DNA from: Paludibacteraceae bacterium | GTDB taxonomy: Bacteria; Bacteroidota; Bacteroidia; Bacteroidales; Paludibacteraceae | DNA length: 64,000 nucleotides | Direction of reading: 5' to 3' | Assembly (NCBI GenBank): GCA_017517845.1 | Contig: JAFWXW010000009.1 | Coordinates: forward strand, 62,001-126,000 | Shown here: piece by piece, positions 53,578 through 62,397 of the stretch | Position numbering within the stretch: the first letter of the stretch is position 1 | How the letters are laid out: each line of letters begins with the position of its first letter | Position numbers and translations under genes: made by a program | The notes under the pieces: generated by a model | The model's input: only the letters and a program-made list of their open reading frames with translations | Told to the model about the DNA's origin: nothing | Databases searched by the model: none

Positions 53578-54216
53578 TTACAAGTACGGATTGTAGATTT
53601 TTTCTTCGGCGATGGTGGTAGAAGGACCGTGACCAGGGTAAACAATTGTGTTTTCTGGTAGGGTCATGATTTTCTTTGTAAGTGATGAAATAAGCGTGCT
53701 GTAATCGCCTCCAGGAAGGTCTGTTCTGCCAATGCTTCCTTTGAATAGGCTATCGCCAATGATTAAAACACCGTCTTTTTCGTTGTAGAAACCAATTCCG
53801 CCTGCGCTGTGTCCTGGTACAGAGATTACTTGCAGCTGAGTTTCGCCAAATTTTACCACATCGCCGTCGTTTAGGTAAGATTTAAGCCCTTGTATATCAC
53901 CATGATATGGAATGCCAAATACTTCGGCGTATGATTTCATCATAGCAAGGTTTTTCTCTTCCAACTGGTTGGCTTCTGCCTTCAAACCAAAACGTTTATA
54001 CAAAAAATCATTACCAAAACAGTGGTCTAGGTGCATGTGGGTATTTAGTATGCGAGTAAGTTTCAATCCTTCTGTTTCCAAATATTTACAAAATTCCTCT
54101 TCTTCGTAGTCGAAAAGAAATCCAGCATCTACCACCACACACTCTTTAGACTCTTCGTCTATTAGCAGGTATGTGTTTTCTTGAAGCGGGTTGGTTATAA
54201 ATGTTTTGATTTTCAT
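53578..54216 (-). CDS. MBL-fold metallo-hydrolase (glyoxalase II-like)
   Basis: 212 residues. The metal site is NTHMHLDHCFGN (HxHxDH) near residue 60, further ligands in SVPGHSAGGIGFY, IIGDSLF and VYPGHGPST. Short members like this are glyoxalase II-like or persulfide/sulfur hydrolases; the substrate is not visible. Cytoplasmic (no signal). Confidence 0.88.
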   Translation of the reverse strand: MKIKTFITNPLQENTYLLIDEESKECVVVDAGFLFDYEEEEFCKYLETEGLKLTRILNTHMHLDHCFGNDFLYKRFGLKAEANQLEEKNLAMMKSYAEVFGIPYHGDIQGLKSYLNDGDVVKFGETQLQVISVPGHSAGGIGFYNEKDGVLIIGDSLFKGSIGRTDLPGGDYSTLISSLTKKIMTLPENTIVYPGHGPSTTIAEEKIYNPYL

Positions 54217-54264
54217 GTTGGTAATTATAATGTTACACCCTCGCTTTGCTCGGGTGCGTGGCTT

Positions 54265-54298
54265 TAACTCCTAATTCCTAATTCCTAATTCCTAATTA
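54265..54298 (-). repeat. Heptamer array at the rsmG stop
   Basis: TTAGGAA units (four) and one TTAGGAG on the minus strand; the rsmG TAA stop is the first base triplet of the array. Next to it, CACCC-TCGCTTTGCTC-GGGTG (54236-54258) forms a small hairpin before the MBL gene start. Confidence 0.9.
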
Positions 54299-54919
54299 CC
54301 TTAGTGGTAGATATACTGCTTTTTTGGTTTTGAAGTATTCTTCTGAATAGAACTCTGTAAGTTCGTACACAGAGGCTAGTTTTTTGTATGGCTTAAGTTC
54401 TTCTGTCATTTCACCACCTTTTAGGCAGATAAGGCCGTTTGGAAGGGCGTTTCGGTCGGTTTTGCTAATGTTTTTCTTGCAAACTTTTACAAGGTCTGTC
54501 AAGTTCATGGCAGCACGGCTCACTGCAAAGTCATAAAGTCCTTTTTCGTTTTCCATACGATCGTTTACGAATGTAACATTCTTTAGACCAATTGCATTTG
54601 CTACTTCTGATGCAACCTTAATCTTTTTGCCAACTGAGTCGAGTAGGGTAAACTCGCAGTTTGGGAAAAGTATAGCAAGTGGAATACCAGGGAAACCACC
54701 ACCTGTGCCTATGTCTATGATTTTGCTTCCGTCTTGGAATGGCAAAATTTTGCCAATCACCATGCTGTGTAGCACGTGATGAAGGTATAGTTTGTCAATG
54801 TCTTTGCGAGAAATAACATTGATTTTTGAATTCCAATCTGTGTATAGAGCCTCCAATTGTTTAAATTGTGAGATTTGTTCCTCACTCAGCCCTTTGAAAT
54901 ATTTTAATATGTTTTCCAT
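54296..54919 (-). CDS. rsmG: 16S rRNA (guanine527-N7)-methyltransferase
   Basis: 207 residues. SAM site KIIDIGTGGGFPGIPLAILFP, then SVGKKIKVASEVA and the NxDRME-type NDRMENEKG. It methylates G527 of 16S rRNA. ATG 54919 was preferred over GTG 54940, which lies inside the structured repeat. The leader contains copy 3 of the three-hairpin element. Confidence 0.95.
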   Translation of the reverse strand: MENILKYFKGLSEEQISQFKQLEALYTDWNSKINVISRKDIDKLYLHHVLHSMVIGKILPFQDGSKIIDIGTGGGFPGIPLAILFPNCEFTLLDSVGKKIKVASEVANAIGLKNVTFVNDRMENEKGLYDFAVSRAAMNLTDLVKVCKKNISKTDRNALPNGLICLKGGEMTEELKPYKKLASVYELTEFYSEEYFKTKKAVYLPLR

Positions 54920-54936
54920 TGCTTTTTTATTTAGAC

Positions 54937-55040
54937 GCACCCCTCTACGGGGGTGCCAAATATTCTCATTATTAATACAGGCATCGCCGGGCTATGCCCT
55001 CTGATACCTGCCTACAAAAAAGACAGACCCCTACGGGGTC
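54937..55040 (-). repeat. Three-hairpin element, copy 3 (leader of rsmG)
   Basis: On the minus strand: hairpin 1 GACCCC-GTA-GGGGTC (55026-55040), hairpin 2 CAGGTATC, inner GGGC-ATA-GCCC, GATGCCTG (54977-55014), hairpin 3 GCACCCC-CGTAG-AGGGGTGC (54937-54957). It ends 17 bases before the rsmG ATG. Confidence 0.82.
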
Positions 55041-55057
55041 AGAATTAAGTGATGTAC

Positions 55058-55186
55058 ATTCTCACTCCTAATTATTCGGTGCTTCACACCTCATGATTGC
55101 TGGCTGCGCTCGGCATAACTTAAGCAAGCTTAGTTCTGCTCTCACTTGCACAGCAATTCCTAACTCCTAACTCCTAACTCCTAACT
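55058..55186 (-). repeat. Element C copy 2 between two heptamer arrays
   Basis: Minus strand: heptamer array (55155-55186), stem ATTGCTG/CAGCAAT enclosing TAAGC-TT-GCTTA, a small GGTG/CACC hairpin, then a second partial heptamer (55058-55072). It lies between rnfA and the leader of rsmG. Compare 31322-31432. Confidence 0.85.
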
Positions 55187-55190
55187 ATTG

Positions 55191-55763
55191 CTACGCAACC
55201 CCTGAGAATCCCATAAACGCCATGGCAAGAATTCCAGCCACAATAAGAGCAATTGGAGTGCCTTGCATTGCTTTTGGAAGTGAAGAAAAGCGTAATTGTT
55301 CTCTTAAGCCAGCAAAAAGAATTAGTGCAAGTGCAAAACCAATAGAAGTGGAAAATGCAAAGAATAAACTTTCTAATAACGAAAAATTCTTTTGAATGAC
55401 TAGAATAGCTACACCTAAAATGGTACAGTTGGTAGTGATAAGTGGTAGGAACACACCTAAAGCCTGATATAGTGCAGGAGAAATCTTTTTTAAGATAATC
55501 TCTATCATTTGTACTAAGGCTGCTATTACAAGGATATAAACTATAGTTTGCATAAATCCTATTCCTAATGGAACTAAAACATAACTATTTATAAGGAATG
55601 TACATAGGGTAGATAATACCATTACGAACGAAACTGCAGCACTCATACCCATGGCAGTGTCCAATTTTTTAGATACACCTAGGAAAGGGCAAATCCCAAG
55701 AAACTGAGATAGCACAATATTATTTACAAAAACTGCAGAAATAAATATAATAAAGTAACTCAT
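55191..55763 (-). CDS. rnfA: RNF electron transport complex subunit A
   Basis: 190 residues, six membrane helices. Conserved Cys-containing segments FVNNIVLSQFLGICPFLGVSK and PLITTNCTILGVAIL match NqrE/RnfA, which with RnfE hold the membrane iron centre. The RNF complex couples ferredoxin:NAD+ electron flow to Na+ or H+ transport. It is the last rnf gene; stop followed by a heptamer array. Confidence 0.96.
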   Translation of the reverse strand: MSYFIIFISAVFVNNIVLSQFLGICPFLGVSKKLDTAMGMSAAVSFVMVLSTLCTFLINSYVLVPLGIGFMQTIVYILVIAALVQMIEIILKKISPALYQALGVFLPLITTNCTILGVAILVIQKNFSLLESLFFAFSTSIGFALALILFAGLREQLRFSSLPKAMQGTPIALIVAGILAMAFMGFSGVA

Positions 55764-55765
55764 AT

Positions 55766-56350
55766 CTATTTGTTTTTAAGGTGTTGAATAGTTGCCATTA
55801 ATAAACCTAATACTATAAAGGCACCAGGAGCCAATATAAATATTAGCATACCATAATCTTCTGGGAATATGCTGATGTTGAATATATTGCCACTTCCTAG
55901 AAATTCTCTGATAGAACCTATCACTGTTAGAGAAAGTGTAAATCCAAGTCCCATCCCTAAACCGTCTAGAGCAGAATCCAAAACTGAATTTTTAGCAGCA
56001 AATGCTTCTGCACGACCAAGTACTATACAGTTTACCACAATAAGTGGAATAAACAAACCTAAACTTTCAGAAATAGCAGGTGCCCATGCCTTTAAACATA
56101 ATTCAACTATTGTCACAAATGAAGCAATGATGACTATGTATGCTGGAATACGCACACTGTCTGGAATAAGTTTTTTTACTAGCGAGATCACAGTGTTAGA
56201 ACATAGTAACACGCATGCAGTAGCAAGACCCATACCCATGCCGTTGATAGCAGATGTGGTAGTTGCTAGTGTTGGACACATACCAAGTAAAAGAACGAAC
56301 GTTGGGTTCTCCTTTAAAATGCCGTTGAATAATATCTGTAATTTTTTCAT
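55766..56350 (-). CDS. rnfE: RNF complex subunit E
   Basis: 194 residues, six membrane helices, homologous to NqrD. Signature segments are NPTFVLLLGMCPTLATTTSA and GRAEAFAAKNSVLDSALDGLGMGLGFT. Two bases separate it from rnfA. Heptamer arrays lie just upstream, between it and rnfG. Confidence 0.96.
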   Translation of the reverse strand: MKKLQILFNGILKENPTFVLLLGMCPTLATTTSAINGMGMGLATACVLLCSNTVISLVKKLIPDSVRIPAYIVIIASFVTIVELCLKAWAPAISESLGLFIPLIVVNCIVLGRAEAFAAKNSVLDSALDGLGMGLGFTLSLTVIGSIREFLGSGNIFNISIFPEDYGMLIFILAPGAFIVLGLLMATIQHLKNK

Positions 56351-56374
56351 GTCAAATTAATTAGGACTTATTTA

Positions 56375-56441
56375 AGTTAGGAGTTAGGAGTTAGGAGTTA
56401 GGAGTTAAAAAAATAATTCCTCATTCCTCATTCCTAATTAT
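56375..56441. repeat. Opposed heptamer arrays inside the rnf operon
   Basis: Four TTAGGAG units on plus (56375-56407), then three reverse TTAGGAA/TGAGGAA units (56414-56441) that include the rnfG stop. The arms are partly complementary and can form a hairpin between rnfG and rnfE. Confidence 0.92.
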
Positions 56442-57004
56442 TCTACTTCTGTTGCAGATGTAATTGCATCAGTATCTCCTGTAAAGTTGTTTTTTGCATT
56501 TTTGACAGCATTAAGGAATGCACGAGAAGATATTGTTGCAGCAGTAATGGCATCAATATCACCTCCATCTTTAGTTACCTTAAAATCTGTATCTATACTT
56601 TTACCATTGATTTGCTTTTTGAACCAATCTACACACTTAGTTCCCAAACCAGGAGTTTCTTTTTGAGAAAGCACCTCATAATTAACTATATTATTTGACT
56701 TGTCTAAACCAACCATCACTATAATTAGGTCAGAAAACCCCATTGCATTAGCTATAGTTGCCGCTCCAACATATTCTCCATTTTTAAACGCTTTGAATAT
56801 AGGAGAACCATTAATGCTATCGGTTTCTATGGAATCAAACTCAGGAAGTACACCTTTAAGTGCTTTTTCTTGTTTGTTTTTTTCTGCTAACGCAATGTCA
56901 GCCTTGGTTAGTTCATATACACCTGCCAAAAGTCCAGCAGAAACCAGACAAACTATTAGCAGTGATGCTAACATATTTATAAATGTAGATTCTATCTTTT
57001 TCAT
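56438..57004 (-). CDS. rnfG: RNF complex subunit G (FMN-binding)
   Basis: 188 residues, N-terminal membrane helix (about 9-31), periplasmic FMN domain. The flavinylation motif is DAITAATISSRA with Thr157 as likely acceptor. A second, similar run DAITSATEVE lies at the very C-terminus (Thr185). GLSQKETPGLGTKC corresponds to the conserved segment before the motif. The stop codon is joined to a heptamer array. Confidence 0.94.
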   Translation of the reverse strand: MKKIESTFINMLASLLIVCLVSAGLLAGVYELTKADIALAEKNKQEKALKGVLPEFDSIETDSINGSPIFKAFKNGEYVGAATIANAMGFSDLIIVMVGLDKSNNIVNYEVLSQKETPGLGTKCVDWFKKQINGKSIDTDFKVTKDGGDIDAITAATISSRAFLNAVKNAKNNFTGDTDAITSATEVE

Positions 57005-57960
57005 TTTGCTCCGAAACGTTTAGGACGAATATATCTGTTAATTAATGGTACAACGGCATTCATAATAAGAATGGCGAATGAAATACCTTCTGGATATGAA
57101 CCGAAAAGACGGATAACGACAGTGATGATTCCAATGCCAGCTCCAAAAATTAATTGACCAACCTTGGTCATAGGTGAGGTTACATAGTCTGTTGCCATGA
57201 AAATACTGCCCAACAGAAGACCACCAGATGTGATATGAAGCAGTGGAGATGCGTATGTGCATGGGTCTATGCCGTGCATAATACCTGTGAAAATCAATAC
57301 AGTACCTATAATACTTATAGGTATATGCCATGTAATGGTTCTAGTGGCAAGCAAATAGATAAGACCCAAAATAAGTGCTATACTAGATGTTTCACCCAAA
57401 CTACCACCAATATTACCAAGAATCATGTCTGCCTCTGTAAATGTGGTAAATATACCTTGTTTGATATACGCAAGTGGAGTGGCTGCTGTAAGTGCATCAA
57501 CAGAACCAAATAATGAAAGTTGGTCTGGAATAGGCCATGTAGTCATAGCAGCAGGGAATGAAATAAGTAAGAATACACGTCCTACTAATGCAGGGTTAAA
57601 AAGGTTATTTCCAAGTCCCCCAAAAGACATTTTTCCTATGCCTATGGCAACAAGTGAACCTACAATCACCATCCACCAAGGTAGTGAAGAAGGTAAGTTC
57701 ATTCCTAATAAAAGACCAGTTAAAAGTGCAGAAAGGTCATTTATTTGTGGTTGTTTCTTTAGTATAAACTTAGAAATAAACCATTCAAAAGCAACACATG
57801 AAACCATTGCCACACATGAAACTATTAATGCTCCGATACCAAAGTACCAACACCCAGCTAAATAAGCAGGCATTAATGCTATGATAACATTAAGCATATT
57901 CTTTTTTACAGAATCGCCTCCATGAACGTGTGGAGCAGGTGCTACAGTATAATTACTCAT
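57001..57960 (-). CDS. rnfD: RNF complex subunit D
   Basis: 319 residues, polytopic, homologous to NqrB. The FMN acceptor motif is DALTAATPLAY, Thr161. MSFGGLGNNLFNPALVGRVFLL is the conserved loop. It overlaps rnfG and rnfC by 4 bases each, showing tight translational coupling. Confidence 0.96.
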   Translation of the reverse strand: MSNYTVAPAPHVHGGDSVKKNMLNVIIALMPAYLAGCWYFGIGALIVSCVAMVSCVAFEWFISKFILKKQPQINDLSALLTGLLLGMNLPSSLPWWMVIVGSLVAIGIGKMSFGGLGNNLFNPALVGRVFLLISFPAAMTTWPIPDQLSLFGSVDALTAATPLAYIKQGIFTTFTEADMILGNIGGSLGETSSIALILGLIYLLATRTITWHIPISIIGTVLIFTGIMHGIDPCTYASPLLHITSGGLLLGSIFMATDYVTSPMTKVGQLIFGAGIGIITVVIRLFGSYPEGISFAILIMNAVVPLINRYIRPKRFGAK

Positions 57961-59297
57961 TTTCTATTACGAATTATTGTTCCAACTTTAAATTTTCCAT
58001 AACGGACATAGTCCAACAAAGGTCTGTGAGAAGGGCAGGTAAATGTACAACAACCACATTCTATACAGTCCATTATATAATGTTCTTCTAGTTCGCTCCA
58101 ATCCTCAATCTCTGTAAGTTTTGCTAGAAGGTAAGGTTCTAGACCCATTGGGCAAGTGCCCATACATTTACCACATCTAATACAGTCTAGAACGTCTTCA
58201 CGTACTGTTTTTTGCTTTTCAAGACAAAGAATTGCAGAACTTCTTTTTGTAATAGGAGTGTCTATATTTGAGATACAACGTCCCATCATAGGACCACCGC
58301 CAATCACTTTTTCTGCATCTGCAGGAATACCACCAACCATATCAAGCACTTCTTTCATAGATGTACCCATGCGTACTCTGAAGTTGCCACCCTCTGTCAT
58401 ACTAGATCCTGTAACAGTCATAAACAAGTCTATCAATGGTTTATTGAACTGAACAGCCTCATAAACAGCGAATGCAGTACCTACATTTTGTACTACTACA
58501 CCTACAGAAGCAGGTATAGCACCACTTTTTACCTCACGACCTGTAATAGCCTCTATAAGGTGTTTTTCACTACCTTGAGGATATTTCATTTTTAGAGGAA
58601 CTATCTCTATAATGTGTACGAAATCACTAAGTTTTTCTGCAGTTTCTCTTAAATGATTCACTGCGTCCATCTTGTTACTTTCTATACCTATGTATGCCTT
58701 TTCTATACCTAATGCTTTCATTAGTAGGCGAGTACCAATTATTACTTCACCTGCTTTTTCTAGCATAAGTCTGTGGTTGTGAGTTAGATAAGGTTCACAT
58801 TCCACAGCATTTATAATTAAACTATCTATTTTGCAATCTGCAGGAGGAGTTAGTTTAACGTGAGTAGGGAAGCAAGCCCCACCAAGTCCCACAATACCAG
58901 CATCAGAAATTTTCTTAATAATTTCTTTTGCATCTAAAGAAGTCTTGGTCTCCAACTTATCAGAAATGATAATTCCATCTGCCCATTCGTCATTTTCTTC
59001 TGCTTTGATATAAATGGCTTGTTTAGAGAAACCTTGTGGGTCTGTATATTCTGCTATTTTACTCACTGTACCAGTAACAGAACTATGCACAGGAGCAGAT
59101 ACAAAACCACCTGCCTCTGCTATCATTTGACCAGTTTTTACTCTGTCACCTACATTTACAATAGGTTTAGCAGGTGCACCAATATGTTGTTCCAAAGGGA
59201 AAATAGCTTCCTTGGGTGCTGCCAATGTAATAATAGGCTTTTGAGCAGTTAATTTTTTATCTTGTGGATGAACACCACCTATCTTAAATGTTTTCAT
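57957..59297 (-). CDS. rnfC: RNF complex subunit C
   Basis: 446 residues. NADH/FMN site around GLGGACFPTHVKL, and two [4Fe-4S] motifs near the C-terminus: CIRCGKCMGTCPMGL and CIECGCCTFTCPSHRPLLDYVR. It is the soluble NAD-reactive subunit, related to NqrA in its barrel domain (GDRVKTGQMIAEAGG). It overlaps rnfB by 14 bases. Confidence 0.96.
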   Translation of the reverse strand: MKTFKIGGVHPQDKKLTAQKPIITLAAPKEAIFPLEQHIGAPAKPIVNVGDRVKTGQMIAEAGGFVSAPVHSSVTGTVSKIAEYTDPQGFSKQAIYIKAEENDEWADGIIISDKLETKTSLDAKEIIKKISDAGIVGLGGACFPTHVKLTPPADCKIDSLIINAVECEPYLTHNHRLMLEKAGEVIIGTRLLMKALGIEKAYIGIESNKMDAVNHLRETAEKLSDFVHIIEIVPLKMKYPQGSEKHLIEAITGREVKSGAIPASVGVVVQNVGTAFAVYEAVQFNKPLIDLFMTVTGSSMTEGGNFRVRMGTSMKEVLDMVGGIPADAEKVIGGGPMMGRCISNIDTPITKRSSAILCLEKQKTVREDVLDCIRCGKCMGTCPMGLEPYLLAKLTEIEDWSELEEHYIMDCIECGCCTFTCPSHRPLLDYVRYGKFKVGTIIRNRK

Positions 59298-60123
59298 CTT
59301 TCTTAATTACTGGGAAGTTTAATGCTTGTATAGAACCTGTAGGGCATACAGCCACACATTTTTTGCATAAACGGCAAAGATTATAATCTATATAAGCTAA
59401 ATTATTTTCTAGGGTAATAGCACCAAAAGGACATTCTTTTACACATTTTCCACAACCTATACATGCTGCTGAGCAAGCCTTACGTGCTTTTGCTCCTTTG
59501 TCCTTATTAGCACATGAAACATAAATTCTTCTGCTCTTAGACCCTTTGAATCTCAACTCCAAAATGCCTTTTGGACAAGCTTTTACACAGGCACCGCAGG
59601 CAGTACATTTATCTTCATCAACTTCTGCCAATCCAGTTTCTGGGTTCACTGTAATAGCCCCGAATGTACAAGCCTTAGCACAATCTCCATATCCTAGGCA
59701 ACCAAAAGAGCAGCCAGTTTCGCCGGCAAAAGTGGCAGTGGCTATTGCACAAGAAGATACTCCGTTGTAGTGAGATGTGCGTGGGCGGACAGCACAGGTG
59801 CCAGCACAGCGTAACACTGCCACTTTGGGCTTGGTTTCTGCCACCGTTACACCCAAAATCTCTGCTATGGCGTTCATAGCGTTATTTCCACCTACAGGAC
59901 ATCTTAAATCACCTAGTTCGGTGGCAGAAACACAAGCCGATGCAAAGTTTTTGCAGCCGGCGAATCCACAACCACCGCAGTTTGCCCCAGGAAGTGCGTT
60001 TTCTATTTCTGCAATCCTAGGATCTTCTTCCACATAAAACTTCTTAGCAACGAAAAACAAAATCACCGCTGCTATAATTCCTATGGTACCCAATACGATT
60101 AATGAAACTACAATTATATTCAT
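59284..60123 (-). CDS. rnfB: RNF complex subunit B (ferredoxin-type)
   Basis: 279 residues. One N-terminal membrane helix, an [4Fe-4S] domain with GANCGGCGFAGCKNFA, then several CxxCxxCxxxC clusters (CTACGACVKACP, CIGCGKCVKECP, CRLCKKCVAVCP). It takes electrons from ferredoxin. Overlaps rseC by 4 bases. Confidence 0.96.
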   Translation of the reverse strand: MNIIVVSLIVLGTIGIIAAVILFFVAKKFYVEEDPRIAEIENALPGANCGGCGFAGCKNFASACVSATELGDLRCPVGGNNAMNAIAEILGVTVAETKPKVAVLRCAGTCAVRPRTSHYNGVSSCAIATATFAGETGCSFGCLGYGDCAKACTFGAITVNPETGLAEVDEDKCTACGACVKACPKGILELRFKGSKSRRIYVSCANKDKGAKARKACSAACIGCGKCVKECPFGAITLENNLAYIDYNLCRLCKKCVAVCPTGSIQALNFPVIKKDENI

Positions 60124-60530
60124 CTAAGTTTACTTATTTTAAATTCTAAACTTTTACTCAAATACTTATTTATTGCAAATAGAAAAACATAATACATTGC
60201 CACTGCAATTAAACCCATTAATGCAGAATGTATTTCTGGTAATTCCAAAATTGATCCCAACCCCACACCTATAAATAATAGTATAAGTGGTAAAACGTAT
60301 GCCCAAAATACAGCAGTAAAAAGTTGTTTTTTGTGAGCAATAATTTCTACTTCTTCTCCCACAGTGTATATACTAGGGTCTTTTACAGAAATCTTTATCT
60401 CTTTTTCTTTGGCTTCTGCCAATGTGCAATATTTCTTTCCCTCACAATGAGCACAACCAGAAAGTTGCAAAACCTTTACAGTAACGGTGTTGCCCTCAAT
60501 TTTTATAATATGTCCTTTATGCTCTACCAA
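60120..60530 (-). CDS. rseC: RseC/SoxR-reducing system protein
   Basis: 136 residues. HKGHIIKIEGNTVTVKVLQ and the four-cysteine CAHCEGKKYC segment, then two membrane helices (FTAVFWAYVLPLILLFIGVGLG and HSALMGLIAVAMYYVFLFAI). RseC proteins accompany Rnf/Rsx and help reduce SoxR in Proteobacteria. The start must be TTG 60530: a stop lies four codons upstream and no other early start exists. The heptamer array abuts this start. Confidence 0.88.
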   Translation of the reverse strand: MVEHKGHIIKIEGNTVTVKVLQLSGCAHCEGKKYCTLAEAKEKEIKISVKDPSIYTVGEEVEIIAHKKQLFTAVFWAYVLPLILLFIGVGLGSILELPEIHSALMGLIAVAMYYVFLFAINKYLSKSLEFKISKLR

Positions 60531-60563
60531 AGTTAGGAGTTAGGAGTTAGGAATTAGGAGTTA
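60531..60563 (+). repeat. Heptamer array between M23 gene and rseC
   Basis: Four units (TTAGGAG, TTAGGAA) on the plus strand, that is antisense to both flanking genes. It encodes the last residues and stop of the M23 gene and touches the rseC start. Confidence 0.92.
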
Positions 60564-61779
60564 TGCCTAACTCTTTATTAAGACTATCCCTAACGGTTTT
60601 AAATTCGTGCATGTATTTTTCAGGAATAGGCTCAATTGATGGCGATTCCATTTTGAGAGGGTTGATAGGAGTACCATTCTTCCAAACTCTAAAATCCAAG
60701 TGTGGTCCAGTAGAAGCACCAGTGCTACCTACATAACCTATTACCTGACCTTGTTTAACTTGATCTCCCACCTTTAAACCTTTTGCATAGGCAGAAAGGT
60801 GAAGGTAACCAGTTTTGTAAACACTATTATGTTTGATATATACAGTATTTCCGCCACCACCTTTGTAGGCACGTAAAATTACTTTTCCATCGCCAATAGA
60901 CATAACAGGAGTGCCTTTGGGAGCTGCATAATCCACACCAGTATGAGGACGAACTACCTTATGTATAGGGTGTTTACGTGCGTATGTAAATCCAGACGAA
61001 ATACGTGTAAATTTAAGTGGAGCTTTAAGGAATGCTTTCTTCAAACTATTACCATTTTCGTCCCAGAATCCTTCGGTATCACCATTTTTATAATAATAGG
61101 CATAATATTCCTTATTATTATGATTAAATACAGCGGCGTGAATTTTACTTATTCCTACAGAAGTGCTATCAACATAATCTTCATCATAATAAACCTTAAA
61201 TCCATCACCCACTTGGATTCCAAAAAAGTCTATAACCCAAGCATAAATTTCTGATAATTCTCCTGCTAGACCTAGATTAAGATTATTTTCTACTATAGCA
61301 TTCCACATAGAAGTTTCTATTTTTACAGAATCTATTTTGCTCACTGTGGTAACAGGTTTTTTGTAAAGACTAACGTCTAATGAGTCTTTAAAGTCAAAAA
61401 CCACGTGTTCTACAAGTGAACGATGATATACTATATAATCAGTCTTTTGAAGACTATCTTTGGTTTGATAAATGGTATAACTTTTACCTGCCTTTACTCT
61501 TTTTGCACTGAAAATACTATCTGGAGTAAAATTTAATTGATAAGCAGTTTTGGGATCTACACCAGCACTAATGAAAAGATTAGAAACAGCAGTACCAGAA
61601 GAGATGGTTTTGTCTATTGCATCATAATTATCTACTATGATGCCACCATATTCTATGTTTAGTTTGTCTTCTGATATTTCCTGTATTATTTGTGCATCTT
61701 GTTCTTCTTCTGTTATTTGGTTACAACTTGCTATCGCAATGCTCAGTCCAAGTAATAATATGATAAATTTATTCTTCAA
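60547..61779 (-). CDS. M23 family peptidase lipoprotein
   Basis: 410 residues. Lipoprotein signal MKNKFIILLLGLSIAIASC, then an N-terminal domain and a LytM/M23 zinc peptidase domain: RPHTGVDYAAPKGTPVMSIGDG (H-x3-D) and GYVGSTGASTGPHLDFRVW (HxD... HLDF). Such enzymes cut peptidoglycan cross-bridges or recruit amidases. The likely start is TTG 61779; the longer frame includes the TAATTTTG box at 61816. The C-terminal ITPNS and stop come from the heptamer array. Confidence 0.85.
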   Translation of the reverse strand: MKNKFIILLLGLSIAIASCNQITEEEQDAQIIQEISEDKLNIEYGGIIVDNYDAIDKTISSGTAVSNLFISAGVDPKTAYQLNFTPDSIFSAKRVKAGKSYTIYQTKDSLQKTDYIVYHRSLVEHVVFDFKDSLDVSLYKKPVTTVSKIDSVKIETSMWNAIVENNLNLGLAGELSEIYAWVIDFFGIQVGDGFKVYYDEDYVDSTSVGISKIHAAVFNHNNKEYYAYYYKNGDTEGFWDENGNSLKKAFLKAPLKFTRISSGFTYARKHPIHKVVRPHTGVDYAAPKGTPVMSIGDGKVILRAYKGGGGNTVYIKHNSVYKTGYLHLSAYAKGLKVGDQVKQGQVIGYVGSTGASTGPHLDFRVWKNGTPINPLKMESPSIEPIPEKYMHEFKTVRDSLNKELGITPNS

Positions 61780-61815
61780 TGTCTTATAATTTATAGTTGA
61801 AACTGTAAAATCACG

Positions 61816-61823
61816 CAAAATTA
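61816..61823 (-). promoter_or_regulatory. -7 box of the M23-rseC-rnf transcript
   Basis: Minus-strand TAATTTTG, 37 bases before the chosen M23 start. No clear TTTG partner. Confidence 0.45.
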
Positions 61824-61868
61824 CAAAAAATATGTATAAATGATATATATTAAGGTGTAATTTTTTTA

Positions 61869-61876
61869 ACTTTGCA
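61869..61876 (+). promoter_or_regulatory. -7 box before the 115-aa gene
   Basis: TAACTTTG, 53 bases before the ATG. A degenerate heptamer pair (GTTAGGAGTTTGGAG, 61888-61902) lies in the leader. Confidence 0.45.
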
Positions 61877-61928
61877 ATGTTAAAAAAGTTAGGAGTTTGG
61901 AGTTACAAATTAAAAATAAAGTAATTGC

Positions 61929-62276
61929 ATGACAGAGACACAAGAGACAATACAAAAATTGGACCAAAAGGTATTTGCACCATTGCTACCATGGTTTAAA
62001 GATAGAATGGAATTTTACCATTTCTTTTATCACCTTATACAGAGTGAACATCTTATAGAGATGGAAAAACCAGACCAATATGAGGAAAAATTAAAAGCTG
62101 TGCAGTATTATCGTCGTCTTGCAGTGAGAAGGGTAGTAAACGAAGAACCTGCATTAGAAGATATTATAGATGATATTTTTAGTGATTATCATGAAGCATA
62201 CGCAAATTTTCAAGAAAACAAACAACCCCTTGCCCAAAAACGCTTTATTGAGATATTAAATAAACTGATGAAATAA
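61929..62276 (+). CDS. Protein of unknown function (115 aa)
   Basis: 115 residues, soluble, helical and acidic, with an aromatic-rich stretch FKDRMEFYHFFYHLIQSE and EEKLKAVQYYRRLAVRRVVNEEPALEDIIDDIFSDYHEAY. No motif I recognise. It has its own promoter box and lies upstream of the leu leader. Real coding is supported by the promoter, even composition and length. Confidence 0.72.
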   Translation: MTETQETIQKLDQKVFAPLLPWFKDRMEFYHFFYHLIQSEHLIEMEKPDQYEEKLKAVQYYRRLAVRRVVNEEPALEDIIDDIFSDYHEAYANFQENKQPLAQKRFIEILNKLMK

Positions 62277-62338
62277 AGAAGGAACTGAATAAAAAGCGTA
62301 CTTCTGCTGGAAATTAATGCATTTTTTTTGTTAATTTG

Positions 62339-62369
62339 TTTGTTATATAAAATAATTGCTATAAATTTG
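62339..62369 (+). promoter_or_regulatory. Promoter of the leuA leader
   Basis: TTTG (62339-62342), 19 bases, TAAATTTG (62362-62369). The leader ATG is 29 bases downstream. Confidence 0.8.
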
Positions 62370-62397
62370 CAACCAATTAAGGCGATATACTTATAAA

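Noticed and set aside
55869..56360. 163-codon ORF opposite rnfE
   Set aside because: Antisense shadow of a conserved membrane protein gene.
57425..57865. 146-codon ORF opposite rnfD
   Set aside because: Antisense shadow; rnfD is clearly the real gene.
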